Assembly (NCBI RefSeq): GCF_033242365.1
Contig: NZ_BTHK01000002.1
Coordinates: forward strand, 124,001-188,000
Reading direction: 5' to 3'
From: Lachnoanaerobaculum sanguinis
GTDB taxonomy: Bacteria; Bacillota; Clostridia; Lachnospirales; Lachnospiraceae
Length of the DNA: 64,000 bases
The notes beneath the pieces are model-generated. The model was not told the origin of the DNA and did no database searches. It saw only the letters and a program-made list of their open reading frames with translations. Each line of letters opens with the position of its first letter. Within the stretch, counting starts at the first letter, position 1. A program made the translations under genes and the position numbers. Positions 43,400-51,658 of this stretch are shown here, one piece after another.

Positions 43400-44737
43400 A
43401 TGAAGAAAAACAGACGTCTGGAACAGATATCAAACGGTTATTATAATTTGGGATTGTCTCTTGCAAAGGAAAGGAATTTATCTTCCGCATTGAATGCGTT
43501 AAGCATATCTTTGGGATTGAATAAGAAAAATACCGATGCCAGAAATCTATACGGACTTATACAGTTTGAAATGGGTGAAGAGACCAAGGCTTTGATTTCA
43601 TGGGTTATAAGTATAAATATTAATCCTATAAACAATCCGGCACAGAATTATTTGCAAAAATTGAGAAATAAATCCGCTTACCTGGAAAAATCACAGGATG
43701 CCATTTCAAAATATAATAAGGCGATTTCTCAAATAAAGACTGTAAATTATGATATGGCAAGGATAACATTAAAGCAGGCTGTAGATATAAGGCCGCATTT
43801 TGTAAAGGCAATGCTCGCACTGGCACTTCTTGATATCAGAGAAGGAAAATCAAGTGAGGCAAAAAAGCTTTTAGAGAATGTGCTTGCAATTGACAGATTC
43901 AATACTAAGGCTATCACTTATCTTGAAGAGATGAAACCTCTGACTGAAAAAAATTCAAGGAAAGAAAAACTAAGTGTTATCGGCAGTCCGGTAAAGAAGG
44001 AAAAATCTGTAGAAAATGTAAATAACGGTATGCCTGTGACCGAGATATATAAGAATTATTCGGGAATGTTTACAGCTATCAATGTAGGTATAGGATTGAT
44101 AGTCGGTGCCTGTGCAATGGTATTTTTATATATGCCTACTATGAAGGTGGCATTAAATAATGCACATAATAAAGAAATTGTAGAGATATCACAACAACTT
44201 AATGATGTAAATTTATCCATGGAAACACTGAAGAGTGAAAATGAAGGATTGAACGAACAGGTAAATAAACTTACAGAAGTTAATAACACATCAACTGAGA
44301 ATATGAACTATAAGCTTTTGCAGTATGTTTATTTCTTAGGTCTTATAAAAGAGTACAATACAAAAAATTATACAAGAGCTGCCGAGATATTCTCAAATCT
44401 GGATGTGGGTCAGCTTACAGATGTCGACAACGGCTTAGGCATATCCGTAACAGGCACATTTGCCGAAATGGCACCTAAGATGAGAGATGAGGGTCCTAAA
44501 CTTTTACTTAAGGTGGCGGACGGACTTAACAAATCCGGTGATTTTGCCGGAGCGATAGGCTATTATGACGCCGCTCTCAGAATATCACCGGATTATGTGG
44601 AAGCCAAGTATAAGAAAGCTTTGGCATACAAGACTATGGGAGATGTTGATACTGCAAACAATCTGTTTACAGAAATTATTACAAATTATCCTGATGACAG
44701 GTTTGCAAATGAATCAAAGAAAGAAAGAGGTTATTGA
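43400..44737 (+). CDS. TPR protein with a single membrane segment
   Basis: A 445-aa protein with cytoplasmic N-terminal tetratricopeptide repeats (about 10-175; GYYNLGLSLAKERNLSSALN, YDMARITLKQAVDIRPHFVK), a charged linker, one transmembrane helix (about 222-246; AINVGIGLIVGACAMVFLYM), a coiled coil (about 255-300) and further extracytoplasmic TPRs (about 360-440; AGAIGYYDAALRISPDYVEA). I recognise the architecture but no named family. It likely scaffolds an envelope complex. The DUF308 gene overlaps its stop by 1 nt. Confidence 0.75.
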   Translation: MKKNRRLEQISNGYYNLGLSLAKERNLSSALNALSISLGLNKKNTDARNLYGLIQFEMGEETKALISWVISININPINNPAQNYLQKLRNKSAYLEKSQDAISKYNKAISQIKTVNYDMARITLKQAVDIRPHFVKAMLALALLDIREGKSSEAKKLLENVLAIDRFNTKAITYLEEMKPLTEKNSRKEKLSVIGSPVKKEKSVENVNNGMPVTEIYKNYSGMFTAINVGIGLIVGACAMVFLYMPTMKVALNNAHNKEIVEISQQLNDVNLSMETLKSENEGLNEQVNKLTEVNNTSTENMNYKLLQYVYFLGLIKEYNTKNYTRAAEIFSNLDVGQLTDVDNGLGISVTGTFAEMAPKMRDEGPKLLLKVADGLNKSGDFAGAIGYYDAALRISPDYVEAKYKKALAYKTMGDVDTANNLFTEIITNYPDDRFANESKKERGY

Positions 44738-45282
44738 TGAATAATATTTCAAGTGCAAAATATTTTTCGCTTTTTTCAGGAATAATATTCTTGATAGTTG
44801 GAATATATGTGATTGTAAATCCTTTGTTTATTGCAGGTACAATAAATATTATATTATGTGTGCTGCTTTTAATAGAGGGAATTTCTCAAATAAGCGCTTA
44901 TCTGTCTGAGAAAAGAGAAGGCAGAAGTATTTGGCGACTGATTGAAGGTATTTTATCTGTTGCGGCAGGAATATACTTTGCGGTAAAAGATTCTTTAGGA
45001 TTGTCCGTTGCTTTTATAGTGGTAGCAGGTATCTGGTTACTTCTTATCGGAATAAGCAGAGTATTTATGGGAATGAGAGTAGTGAAGTTTGAAAAGAATA
45101 TAGGTCAGAGACTTATTTTCATTGCGATAATTGATTTATTACTCGGTATCATTCTTGTGATAAATCCTGTATTTGTGGCAGGCTATATTTCAGTACTTTT
45201 CGGGGTTTCATTAATAGTGCAGGCTGTGGTTGCAATATTCAGATTCTTTAGATTAAACAGGATGGAGAGGAAGTTGAGATAA
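44737..45282 (+). CDS. DUF308 (HdeD-like) membrane protein
   Basis: A 181-aa membrane protein with six predicted helices in three hairpins. YFSLFSGIIFLIVGIYVIVN, GILSVAAGIYFAVKD and IIDLLLGIILVINPVFVAGY show the repeated DUF308 pattern. HdeD-type proteins are linked to acid resistance in E. coli; clostridial members are uncharacterised. I chose ATG 44737, 6 nt after AGAGG, over a TTG at 44734. The lipoprotein gene follows after 22 nt. Confidence 0.85.
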   Translation: MNNISSAKYFSLFSGIIFLIVGIYVIVNPLFIAGTINIILCVLLLIEGISQISAYLSEKREGRSIWRLIEGILSVAAGIYFAVKDSLGLSVAFIVVAGIWLLLIGISRVFMGMRVVKFEKNIGQRLIFIAIIDLLLGIILVINPVFVAGYISVLFGVSLIVQAVVAIFRFFRLNRMERKLR

Positions 45283-45304
45283 ATAAAGCAATAAGGAGAA
45301 TAGT

Positions 45305-46348
45305 ATGAATATTAAAAACAAATTATCGATATGTGTAGTATTGAGCTGTATCGCTTTTGCTTTAGTGGGATGTAGCAGGACCGCTGTAAATGTACAGGGA
45401 AATCAGGTGACCCAAAAAGTATCAGTAGAAAAGAACTATTTTCCTTATGAAAATTTACATGAGCTGTCCATTGATAAAAATGCTGACAGTGAAAACATTA
45501 AGAGCATAATAAATAAGCTGCCGATGTTGGCAGATTATCTTGAAATAAAGGATGCAAAAATAGAAAATACAGACATAGGTGTCGGACTTGTTTTAGAATA
45601 TAATGAAATATATGATAAGGCAAAAGAGCTGAAACTGCCTGAGAACCCTTTGTATCATTCTCCTTATTTTAATACATTTAAATTCAATAACAGTATGTTA
45701 TTGATGCTTGAAAATGACTACATTTCATATATTAAAACAGAAGTTAATATTCCCAAAGAATATGTAGAAGGAACAGATGAAAAAAGAGTCGATGTAATAA
45801 GCAGAGAAAGCTTATTACAAAAAAATATAAACTTTGAGTACATGAAAGAAAATCGAAGTTATTATAATGAATTATTGGAATTTAATAATGCAATATATGC
45901 AGACAGACTGTTTTATAATCGTATCAGACTTGGTTCTGATGAAGAAACCTTGATACAGAGGAATGGAGATCCTGATAAAAAAGAAGAGAAAGATGATTTG
46001 GAATCTGTTTATACTTATGGAGATGAAAACAGTTACACCTCATTTAAACTGACACCTAAAAACAACGGATCGGGTGAACCGGAAGTATCAGCGATTGTAG
46101 TGCATCCAAGTAAAGAAGATATTAACGGCGGTGAGTTACTATATAATTTGGGTTTATTACCTAATGAAAACGAATATTTAAAGAAGGTACAGGTAAGAGA
46201 TTATTTGGGAGAGCCTGTTTTTGAGATTGAAAATGCAGATTATTATAGAATAAGCTCAGATATATCGGATTATTTATATTTTATTTACTCAGAAGGTGGT
46301 GAAGTTATTGAATATGGAGTCCACAAATGGATTATTCCTGTAAACTAG
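45305..46348 (+). CDS. Putative lipoprotein with DUF4309/BLIP-like C-terminal region
   Basis: A 347-aa secreted protein. The signal peptide ends at lipobox FALVGC (Cys23). The region around YNRIRLGSDEETLIQRNGDP (about 200-220) followed by YTYGDENSYTSFKL resembles the SmpA/DUF4309-like fold in which a 'G-x-s-x-e-e-x-x-x-x-x-G-x-P' turn recurs; LLPNENEYLKKVQVRDYLGE may be a second copy. Function is unknown. AAGGAG precedes the ATG. It ends the folC-TPR-DUF308 group and is followed by the aldolase promoter. Confidence 0.7.
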   Translation: MNIKNKLSICVVLSCIAFALVGCSRTAVNVQGNQVTQKVSVEKNYFPYENLHELSIDKNADSENIKSIINKLPMLADYLEIKDAKIENTDIGVGLVLEYNEIYDKAKELKLPENPLYHSPYFNTFKFNNSMLLMLENDYISYIKTEVNIPKEYVEGTDEKRVDVISRESLLQKNINFEYMKENRSYYNELLEFNNAIYADRLFYNRIRLGSDEETLIQRNGDPDKKEEKDDLESVYTYGDENSYTSFKLTPKNNGSGEPEVSAIVVHPSKEDINGGELLYNLGLLPNENEYLKKVQVRDYLGEPVFEIENADYYRISSDISDYLYFIYSEGGEVIEYGVHKWIIPVN

Positions 46349-46371
46349 TCTAATATTATATATATAATACT

Positions 46372-46399
46372 TTGAAACAGTACACAAAAGTGGTAAAAT
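46372..46399 (+). promoter_or_regulatory. Promoter for the transaldolase-like gene
   Basis: TTGAAA (46372-46377), a 16-nt spacer and TAAAAT (46394-46399), about 28 nt before the ATG. A 16-bp A/T palindrome (46354-46369) sits directly upstream. Confidence 0.6.
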
Positions 46400-46427
46400 A
46401 GAATAAAAATATATGTGAGGTGTATGT

Positions 46428-47078
46428 ATGAAATTTTTTATTGATACCGCAAATGTGGATGAGATCAGAGAAGTTGCTGCCTGGGGCGTGTTAGCAGGCG
46501 TTACAACAAATCCTTCATTAGTTGCAAAGTCAGGAAGAAAATTTGAGGATGTTATCAAGGAAATCACAGACATTGTAGACGGGGCTATAAGCGGTGAGGT
46601 AAAGGCTACGACTACAAAGGCTGAGGATATGATAGCCGAGGGCAGAGAGATTGCAAAGATCCATAAAAATATGGTTGTAAAGATTCCTATGACTGCTGAA
46701 GGCCTGAAGGCAATAGCTGCACTCAGTAAAGAGGGAATTGCCACAAACTGCACTTTAATCTTTACACCGCTGCAGGCACTTTTGGCTGCAAGAGCAGGTG
46801 CAAGCTATGTTTCACCATTCCTTGGAAGACTTGACGATGTGGGAACAAGAGGTGTTTCTTTGATAGAGGATATCGTTGAGATTTTTGAAATTCACGGTAT
46901 AGAGACTGAGATAATTGCCGCATCCGTGCGTAACAATATGCATGTACTTGAGTGTGCCAAGGCAGGAGCAGATATTGCAACAGTGCCTTATTCCGTATTT
47001 AAGTCTATGTTAAATCATCCTCTTACAGAAGCAGGAATTGAAAAATTCATAGCGGACTATGAGAAGTCGGTTAAATAA
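46428..47078 (+). CDS. Transaldolase-like fructose-6-phosphate aldolase
   Basis: A 216-aa TIM-barrel of the short transaldolase/FSA family. It opens MKFFIDTANVDEIREVAAWG with GVTTNPSLVAKSG; the Schiff-base lysine is in VVKIPMTAEGLKAI, and the second half holds VSPFLGRLDDVG. Family members act either as transaldolase in the pentose phosphate pathway or as fructose-6-phosphate aldolase; residues alone do not settle it. Transketolase is encoded 0.5 kb downstream, favouring the pentose phosphate role. A GTGAGG ribosome site and own promoter are present. Confidence 0.92.
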   Translation: MKFFIDTANVDEIREVAAWGVLAGVTTNPSLVAKSGRKFEDVIKEITDIVDGAISGEVKATTTKAEDMIAEGREIAKIHKNMVVKIPMTAEGLKAIAALSKEGIATNCTLIFTPLQALLAARAGASYVSPFLGRLDDVGTRGVSLIEDIVEIFEIHGIETEIIAASVRNNMHVLECAKAGADIATVPYSVFKSMLNHPLTEAGIEKFIADYEKSVK

Positions 47079-47082
47079 CAAT

Positions 47083-47112
47083 AAAAAAGAGCCTTTACGG
47101 GCTCTTTTTTAT
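47083..47112. terminator. Bidirectional terminator between the aldolase and rpmB
   Basis: An AAAAAAGAGCC arm (47083-47093) pairs with GGCTCTTTTTT (47100-47110) around a 6-nt loop. The A and T runs serve as T-tracts for both converging genes. Confidence 0.9.
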
Positions 47113-47140
47113 TGTTTGAATACGTATTCTCAAGTATTAA

Positions 47141-47326
47141 TTATGCACGCTCTACAAAACCTGAACGAAGGCATGAAGTACATACATACATCTTCTTAGA
47201 TCCACCCTCTGTTTTGACCTTAACTGACTTAACGTTAGCCTTCCATATTTTGTTGGATCTTCTATGAGAATGGCTTACTGCATTACCAAAATGAGCAGCT
47301 TTTTCGCATATTGAACATTTTGCCAC
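47141..47326 (-). CDS. rpmB: 50S ribosomal protein L28
   Basis: A 61-aa ribosomal protein, MAKCSICEKAAHFGNAVSHS at the start and YVCTSCLRSGF near the end. The two CxxC pairs (C4/C7 and the later CTSC) make it the zinc-binding C-plus form. The initiation codon is GTG, well supported by AAGGAGG 8 nt upstream; the first residue would still be Met. The gene is monocistronic and convergent with the aldolase. Confidence 0.95.
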   Translation of the reverse strand: MAKCSICEKAAHFGNAVSHSHRRSNKIWKANVKSVKVKTEGGSKKMYVCTSCLRSGFVERA

Positions 47327-47449
47327 GGTTACACCTCCTTTAACTTTAATTATAAAGATTTATAATTATTTTGGATTGGACTTCATCACAATAGGGAAAA
47401 ACCCGTGCAAAATCCATAACGGATATATTTTACCAAATAAAAATACTAT

Positions 47450-47478
47450 TTGCAAGACATTTTATAATTTATTATATT
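47450..47478 (+). promoter_or_regulatory. Possible promoter for tkt
   Basis: TTGCAA (47450-47455), a 17-nt spacer and TATATT (47473-47478). A second TAAAAT at 47483-47488 could serve an overlapping promoter. The leader would be about 90 nt. Confidence 0.5.
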
Positions 47479-47572
47479 GTGGTAAAATGAAAAAGATTGG
47501 AGTTCAGAGCGAAATTTTAGATTATCTTTATGAACTGAAAAATCGTATTGTTATGTAAAAAGGAGCATAGAA

Positions 47573-49564
47573 ATGAATAATATTGACATCAAGTCTGTAA
47601 ATACCATAAGAGTTCTTAGTGCAGACGGTATAGAGAAAGCAAAGTCAGGTCATCCGGGATTGCCTTTGGGAGCCGCCCCGATTGCATATGAACTTTTTGC
47701 AAATCATATGAAGCATAACCCGAAGAACCCTGATTGGGCAAACAGAGACAGATTTATTCTGTCTGCAGGTCATGGTTCAATGCTTTTATATTCATTATTC
47801 CATCTCTTCGGATATGGCGATTTGAGCATGGATGATTTGAAGAGTTTCAGACAGCTGGATTCAAAGACTCCGGGACATCCCGAGTACGGTCATACAGTAG
47901 GTGTAGAGGCTACTACAGGACCGCTTGGTGCAGGTATGGGTATGGCTGTAGGTATGGCTATGGCTGAAGCACATATGGCAAGTGTATTTAATAAAGAAGG
48001 TTATGATATAGTGGATCACTATACATTTGTATTAGGCGGTGACGGCTGCTTGATGGAAGGAATATCATCAGAGGCATTTTCACTTGCGGGAACACTTAGA
48101 CTCTCAAAGCTTATTGTATTCTATGATTCAAACGGAATTTCTATTGAAGGAAGTACAGATATAGCATTTACAGAGAATGTAGTGGACAGAATGAAGGCTT
48201 TCGGATTCCAGACTATAGAGGTAGAGGACGGAAACGATCTTGAAGCTATCGGAAAGGCTATACAAGAGGCTAAATCAGATAAGAATAGACCTTCATTTAT
48301 TAAGATAAATACGGTAATCGGATATGGTGCGGGAAAGAAGCAGGGAACTGCAGGAGCACATGGTGAGCCTCTTGGAAGTGAAGCGCTTGCCGCACTTAAG
48401 TCAGGTTTCGGTTTCAATCCGGAAGAGAGCTTTAAAGTTGATGCCGATGTATATGAGAATTTTAATAAAATAAATGAAAAGAATGAAAAGATTGAAGAAG
48501 AGTGGAATAAGCTCTTTAAGGAGTATGAAAATAAATATCCTGAAGATGCAAAGAAATGGGATAACTATTACTCTGAAATCAATGCTTCTTTAATAGATAA
48601 TGATGAGTTCTGGGCATGGGATGATGCACCTGCAGCTACAAGAAATATTTCAGGAAGCATTATTAACAGATTAAAGGATATATTCCCTAATCTTATAGGC
48701 GGTTCTGCGGACCTTTCACCTTCAAACAAGACTGTAATGAACGGTGAAGGATATATCTCAAAGGATGATTTTTCAGGAAGAAATATACATTTCGGTGTAA
48801 GAGAGTTTGCAATGACCGCTATTACAAACGGTATTTTATTACATGGCGGACTTAGAGCATATTGTGCCACCTTCTTTGTATTCAGTGATTATACAAAGCC
48901 GATGGCAAGACTTTCTGCGCTTATGAATATTCCTACAATATTTGTATTTACACATGATTCTATAGGTGTCGGCGAGGACGGACCTACACATGAGCCTATA
49001 GAGCAGCTTGCAATGCTCAGATCATTGCCTAATTTCAACACATTCAGACCTGCCGATGCGAGAGAGACAATTGCGGCATGGTATGCGGCTATGGTTTCAA
49101 AGTCTACACCTACAGCTATTGTGCTTACAAGACAGAATCTTCCGCAGCTTGACGGAAGCGGAAAGAAAGCGCTTAAGGGAGCTTATATTATAAAAGAAGC
49201 TTCAAAGTCTACACCTGATACGATTTTAATAGCGTCAGGATCCGAGGTTTCACTTGCCATTGAAGCTGCAGCAGAGCTTGAGAAGGATAATATATCTACA
49301 AGAGTTGTAAGTATGCCGTGTATGGATGTGTTTGAGGCACAGAGCAAGGAGTATAAGGAAGAAGTACTGCCGAAAAATGTAAGAAACAGAGTGGCAATAG
49401 AGGCCTTATCAAGCTTTGGATGGGATAGATATACAGGTCTTGACGGAAGAGTAATATCCATGAATTCTTTCGGCGCATCTGCACCTCAGGATTTGCTTTT
49501 CAAAAAGTTCGGATTTACAAAGGAAAATGTTGTAACTACAGCTAAAGAAGTATTTAATCAATAA
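47573..49564 (+). CDS. tkt: Transketolase
   Basis: A 663-aa thiamine-diphosphate enzyme of the pentose phosphate pathway. Visible motifs are SGHPGLPLGAAPIAYELF near the N-terminus, the ThDP motif GDGCLMEGISSEAFSLAG, HGEPLGSEA, and in the Pyr domain GVREFAMTAITNG and THDSIGVGEDGPTHEPIEQL. Length is normal. AAAGGAG lies 8 nt before the ATG. A strong hairpin terminator follows, 27 nt before the PurF-like gene. Confidence 0.97.
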   Translation: MNNIDIKSVNTIRVLSADGIEKAKSGHPGLPLGAAPIAYELFANHMKHNPKNPDWANRDRFILSAGHGSMLLYSLFHLFGYGDLSMDDLKSFRQLDSKTPGHPEYGHTVGVEATTGPLGAGMGMAVGMAMAEAHMASVFNKEGYDIVDHYTFVLGGDGCLMEGISSEAFSLAGTLRLSKLIVFYDSNGISIEGSTDIAFTENVVDRMKAFGFQTIEVEDGNDLEAIGKAIQEAKSDKNRPSFIKINTVIGYGAGKKQGTAGAHGEPLGSEALAALKSGFGFNPEESFKVDADVYENFNKINEKNEKIEEEWNKLFKEYENKYPEDAKKWDNYYSEINASLIDNDEFWAWDDAPAATRNISGSIINRLKDIFPNLIGGSADLSPSNKTVMNGEGYISKDDFSGRNIHFGVREFAMTAITNGILLHGGLRAYCATFFVFSDYTKPMARLSALMNIPTIFVFTHDSIGVGEDGPTHEPIEQLAMLRSLPNFNTFRPADARETIAAWYAAMVSKSTPTAIVLTRQNLPQLDGSGKKALKGAYIIKEASKSTPDTILIASGSEVSLAIEAAAELEKDNISTRVVSMPCMDVFEAQSKEYKEEVLPKNVRNRVAIEALSSFGWDRYTGLDGRVISMNSFGASAPQDLLFKKFGFTKENVVTTAKEVFNQ

Positions 49565-49572
49565 ATAATATT

Positions 49573-49606
49573 AAAACAGATATAGAATTTCTATATCTGT
49601 TTTTGT
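49573..49606 (+). terminator. Terminator after tkt
   Basis: A perfect 14-bp stem (49573-49586 with 49590-49603) with a 3-nt loop ends in a T-run that forms part of the right arm. It stands only 27 nt before the next gene, so the PurF-like gene depends on read-through or an unseen promoter. Confidence 0.85.
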
Positions 49607-49629
49607 GCTTATTTAGGGAAGGAAAAAAC

Positions 49630-51039
49630 ATGGGCGGTATTTTTGGTGTAGTAGGAAAAAATGATTGTGTTATGGACTTGTTTTTCGGGGTTGACTATCA
49701 CTCGCATCTTGGAACAAGACGTGCCGGAATGGCTGTATTTGACGGAGAGTATTTCAACAGAGTAATCCACAATATTCAAAACTCGCCGTTTCGAACAAAG
49801 TTTGAAAAAGATGTGGAAGATTTGCGTGGGTATATGGGAATAGGTTGCATATCGGATGAAGATCCGCAGCCGCTTTTGATACAATCACATCTGGGCAGCT
49901 ATGCTATAACTACAGTCGGCAAAATAAGCAATCATGATGAGATAATAAAAAAACTCTATAAAGACGGCAGAGTACATTTCCAGGAGCAGAGCGGCGGGCG
50001 TGTAAATGACAATGAGCTTGTGGCCACATTGATTTCTTCAATGCCTTCCTTCAAAGAGGGACTTGAGTACGTACAGGAAACAATAAAAGGCTCCATGACT
50101 GTTGTAATTATGACAAAGGAGGGTATATATGCCGCCAGAGATAAATTCGGAAGGACGCCTCTGGTTATAGGTCACAAGAAAGATACATTCTGTATTACAT
50201 TTGAAAATCATGCATATTTAAATTTGGGATACAGCTTTTATAAGGAACTTGGACCGGGAGAAATAGTATTTATCACACCGGATAAGGTAAAAGAAATATC
50301 GCCTGCAAAATCCGAGATGAAAATCTGTTCGTTCTTATGGGTATACTACGGTTATCCGACAGCTTCATATGAGGGTGTAAATGTAGAAACCATGAGATAT
50401 AAATGCGGTGAACTTTTGGCAAAAAGAGATAATGTAGATGCGGATATTGTAGCCGGAGTTCCGGACTCCGGTACCGCGCATGCCATAGGTTATGCAAATA
50501 AATCGGGTATACCTTTTGCCAGACCTTTTATAAAGTATACACCTACATGGCCAAGGTCTTTTATGCCTACAAATCAAAGTCAGAGAAATCTTATCGCCAA
50601 GATGAAACTTATACCGGTACAGGAACTTATAGAAAATAATGATATACTCCTCATAGACGATTCCATAGTCAGAGGCACACAGTTAAGAGAAACCACAGAG
50701 TTTTTGTATAATTCAGGTGCAAAGAAGGTACATGTCAGACCGGCATGTCCTCCGCTCTTATTCGGGTGTAAATATCTTAACTTTTCAAGGTCGAAATCCG
50801 ACTATGATTTGATTACAAGAAGAATAATAAGAGAAAGAGAGGGGGATAATGTAAGCAAAGAACTCCTCTTTGACTATGCCGATCCGAACAGCAAAAACTA
50901 TGAAGAGATGGTTGAGGAAATCAGAAAGATTCAAAACTTTTCAAGCCTCAGGTTTCACAGACTTGATGATTTAACAGAATCCATAGGTATAAGCCCATGT
51001 AAGTTGTGTACATATTGCTGGAACGGTAAGGAAGCTTGA
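49630..51039 (+). CDS. PurF-like amidophosphoribosyltransferase paralogue with an inactive glutaminase site
   Basis: A 469-aa protein with the PurF layout: Ntn glutaminase-like domain (1-225) and phosphoribosyltransferase domain (230-450). The catalytic Cys after the initiator Met is Gly (MGGIFGVVG). The glutamine-binding GHVRYST and HNGN motifs are also lost (GIGCISDEDPQPL, TVGKISN). The PRPP loop LLIDDSIVRGTQ (340-351) and GVPDSGTAHAIGYA are intact. Likely Fe-S cysteines remain (C233, C380, C457, C460, C463). It may use free ammonia or act as a regulator. I chose ATG 49630 with AAGGA upstream. Confidence 0.85.
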   Translation: MGGIFGVVGKNDCVMDLFFGVDYHSHLGTRRAGMAVFDGEYFNRVIHNIQNSPFRTKFEKDVEDLRGYMGIGCISDEDPQPLLIQSHLGSYAITTVGKISNHDEIIKKLYKDGRVHFQEQSGGRVNDNELVATLISSMPSFKEGLEYVQETIKGSMTVVIMTKEGIYAARDKFGRTPLVIGHKKDTFCITFENHAYLNLGYSFYKELGPGEIVFITPDKVKEISPAKSEMKICSFLWVYYGYPTASYEGVNVETMRYKCGELLAKRDNVDADIVAGVPDSGTAHAIGYANKSGIPFARPFIKYTPTWPRSFMPTNQSQRNLIAKMKLIPVQELIENNDILLIDDSIVRGTQLRETTEFLYNSGAKKVHVRPACPPLLFGCKYLNFSRSKSDYDLITRRIIREREGDNVSKELLFDYADPNSKNYEEMVEEIRKIQNFSSLRFHRLDDLTESIGISPCKLCTYCWNGKEA

Positions 51040-51064
51040 TATTCTGTAATAAATTTAGTATAAT
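51036..51064 (+). promoter_or_regulatory. Promoter for the MarR gene, overlapping the PurF-like stop
   Basis: TTGATA (51036-51041), a 17-nt spacer and TATAAT (51059-51064). The -35 includes the stop codon of the preceding gene. The +1 would be near 51071, about 40 nt before the MarR start. Confidence 0.8.
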
Positions 51065-51110
51065 ATTGGTTTGATAAATCAGGTGTTGTGTTTTATGCAA
51101 TACGAAAAGG

Positions 51111-51560
51111 ATGAGTATTTTGAGGGGTTCAAAGGAATTTAAAATAATCCTTGTTAAGTTATTTAATGATATACTTGATTATGAGGAAAGCGTTTTACGT
51201 GCTTCCGAGTTTAAGGATTTGACCAATAATGATATACATGTAATACGAGCTATAGGAATGAATGAAAAAAAGAATATGTCAATGATTGCAAAGGAGCTGG
51301 CGGTTACCATAGGGACTTTGACGATTTCAATAAACAGCCTTGTAAGAAAAGGGTATGTTATAAAAGAGAGATCCGAAAAGGATAAGAGAGTGGTTTTTGT
51401 AAACCTCTCATCAAAAGGTGAAGCGGCTTTTTCAAGAAATGAAGAGCTGTACGATCAGATGGTCAATTCAATGCTTGAAGACTTGGAAGACAATGAAATG
51501 GACATATTGATGAAATCATTATTAAAAGTAAACAGATGTATTAAACAGAATAAAGCTTAA
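51111..51560 (+). CDS. MarR-family transcriptional regulator
   Basis: A 149-aa winged-helix regulator. The recognition helix region is MSMIAKELAVTIGTLTISIN with wing VIKERSEKDKRVVFVNLS, and the dimerisation helices lie at both ends. The target is unknown; metG follows 98 nt later and PurF-like precedes. AAAAGG touches ATG 51111 directly, which is too close, so translation may really begin at TTG 51120 (9 nt away) or be coupled to a 15-codon frame at 51095. It resembles FabT or MarR regulators of small clostridial operons. Confidence 0.88.
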   Translation: MSILRGSKEFKIILVKLFNDILDYEESVLRASEFKDLTNNDIHVIRAIGMNEKKNMSMIAKELAVTIGTLTISINSLVRKGYVIKERSEKDKRVVFVNLSSKGEAAFSRNEELYDQMVNSMLEDLEDNEMDILMKSLLKVNRCIKQNKA

Positions 51561-51658
51561 AAAGTATATCGGTAATAAATACGGATATCAATATTGATGG
51601 AGGATTTTATTCTTCATATTTTAGATATAATAGAAATTGTAAGAAGGCGGAATGACAA

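Noticed and set aside
46354..46369. A 16-bp perfect A/T palindrome upstream of the transaldolase-like gene
   Set aside because: It is made of alternating A and T only, as chance gives easily in this low-GC DNA. It could be an UP element, but there is no basis for an operator call.
47376..47558. A 60-codon frame between rpmB and tkt
   Set aside because: It needs a TTG start, lacks a ribosome site and overlaps the likely tkt promoter. Its last 23 codons from an ATG also lack a Shine-Dalgarno.
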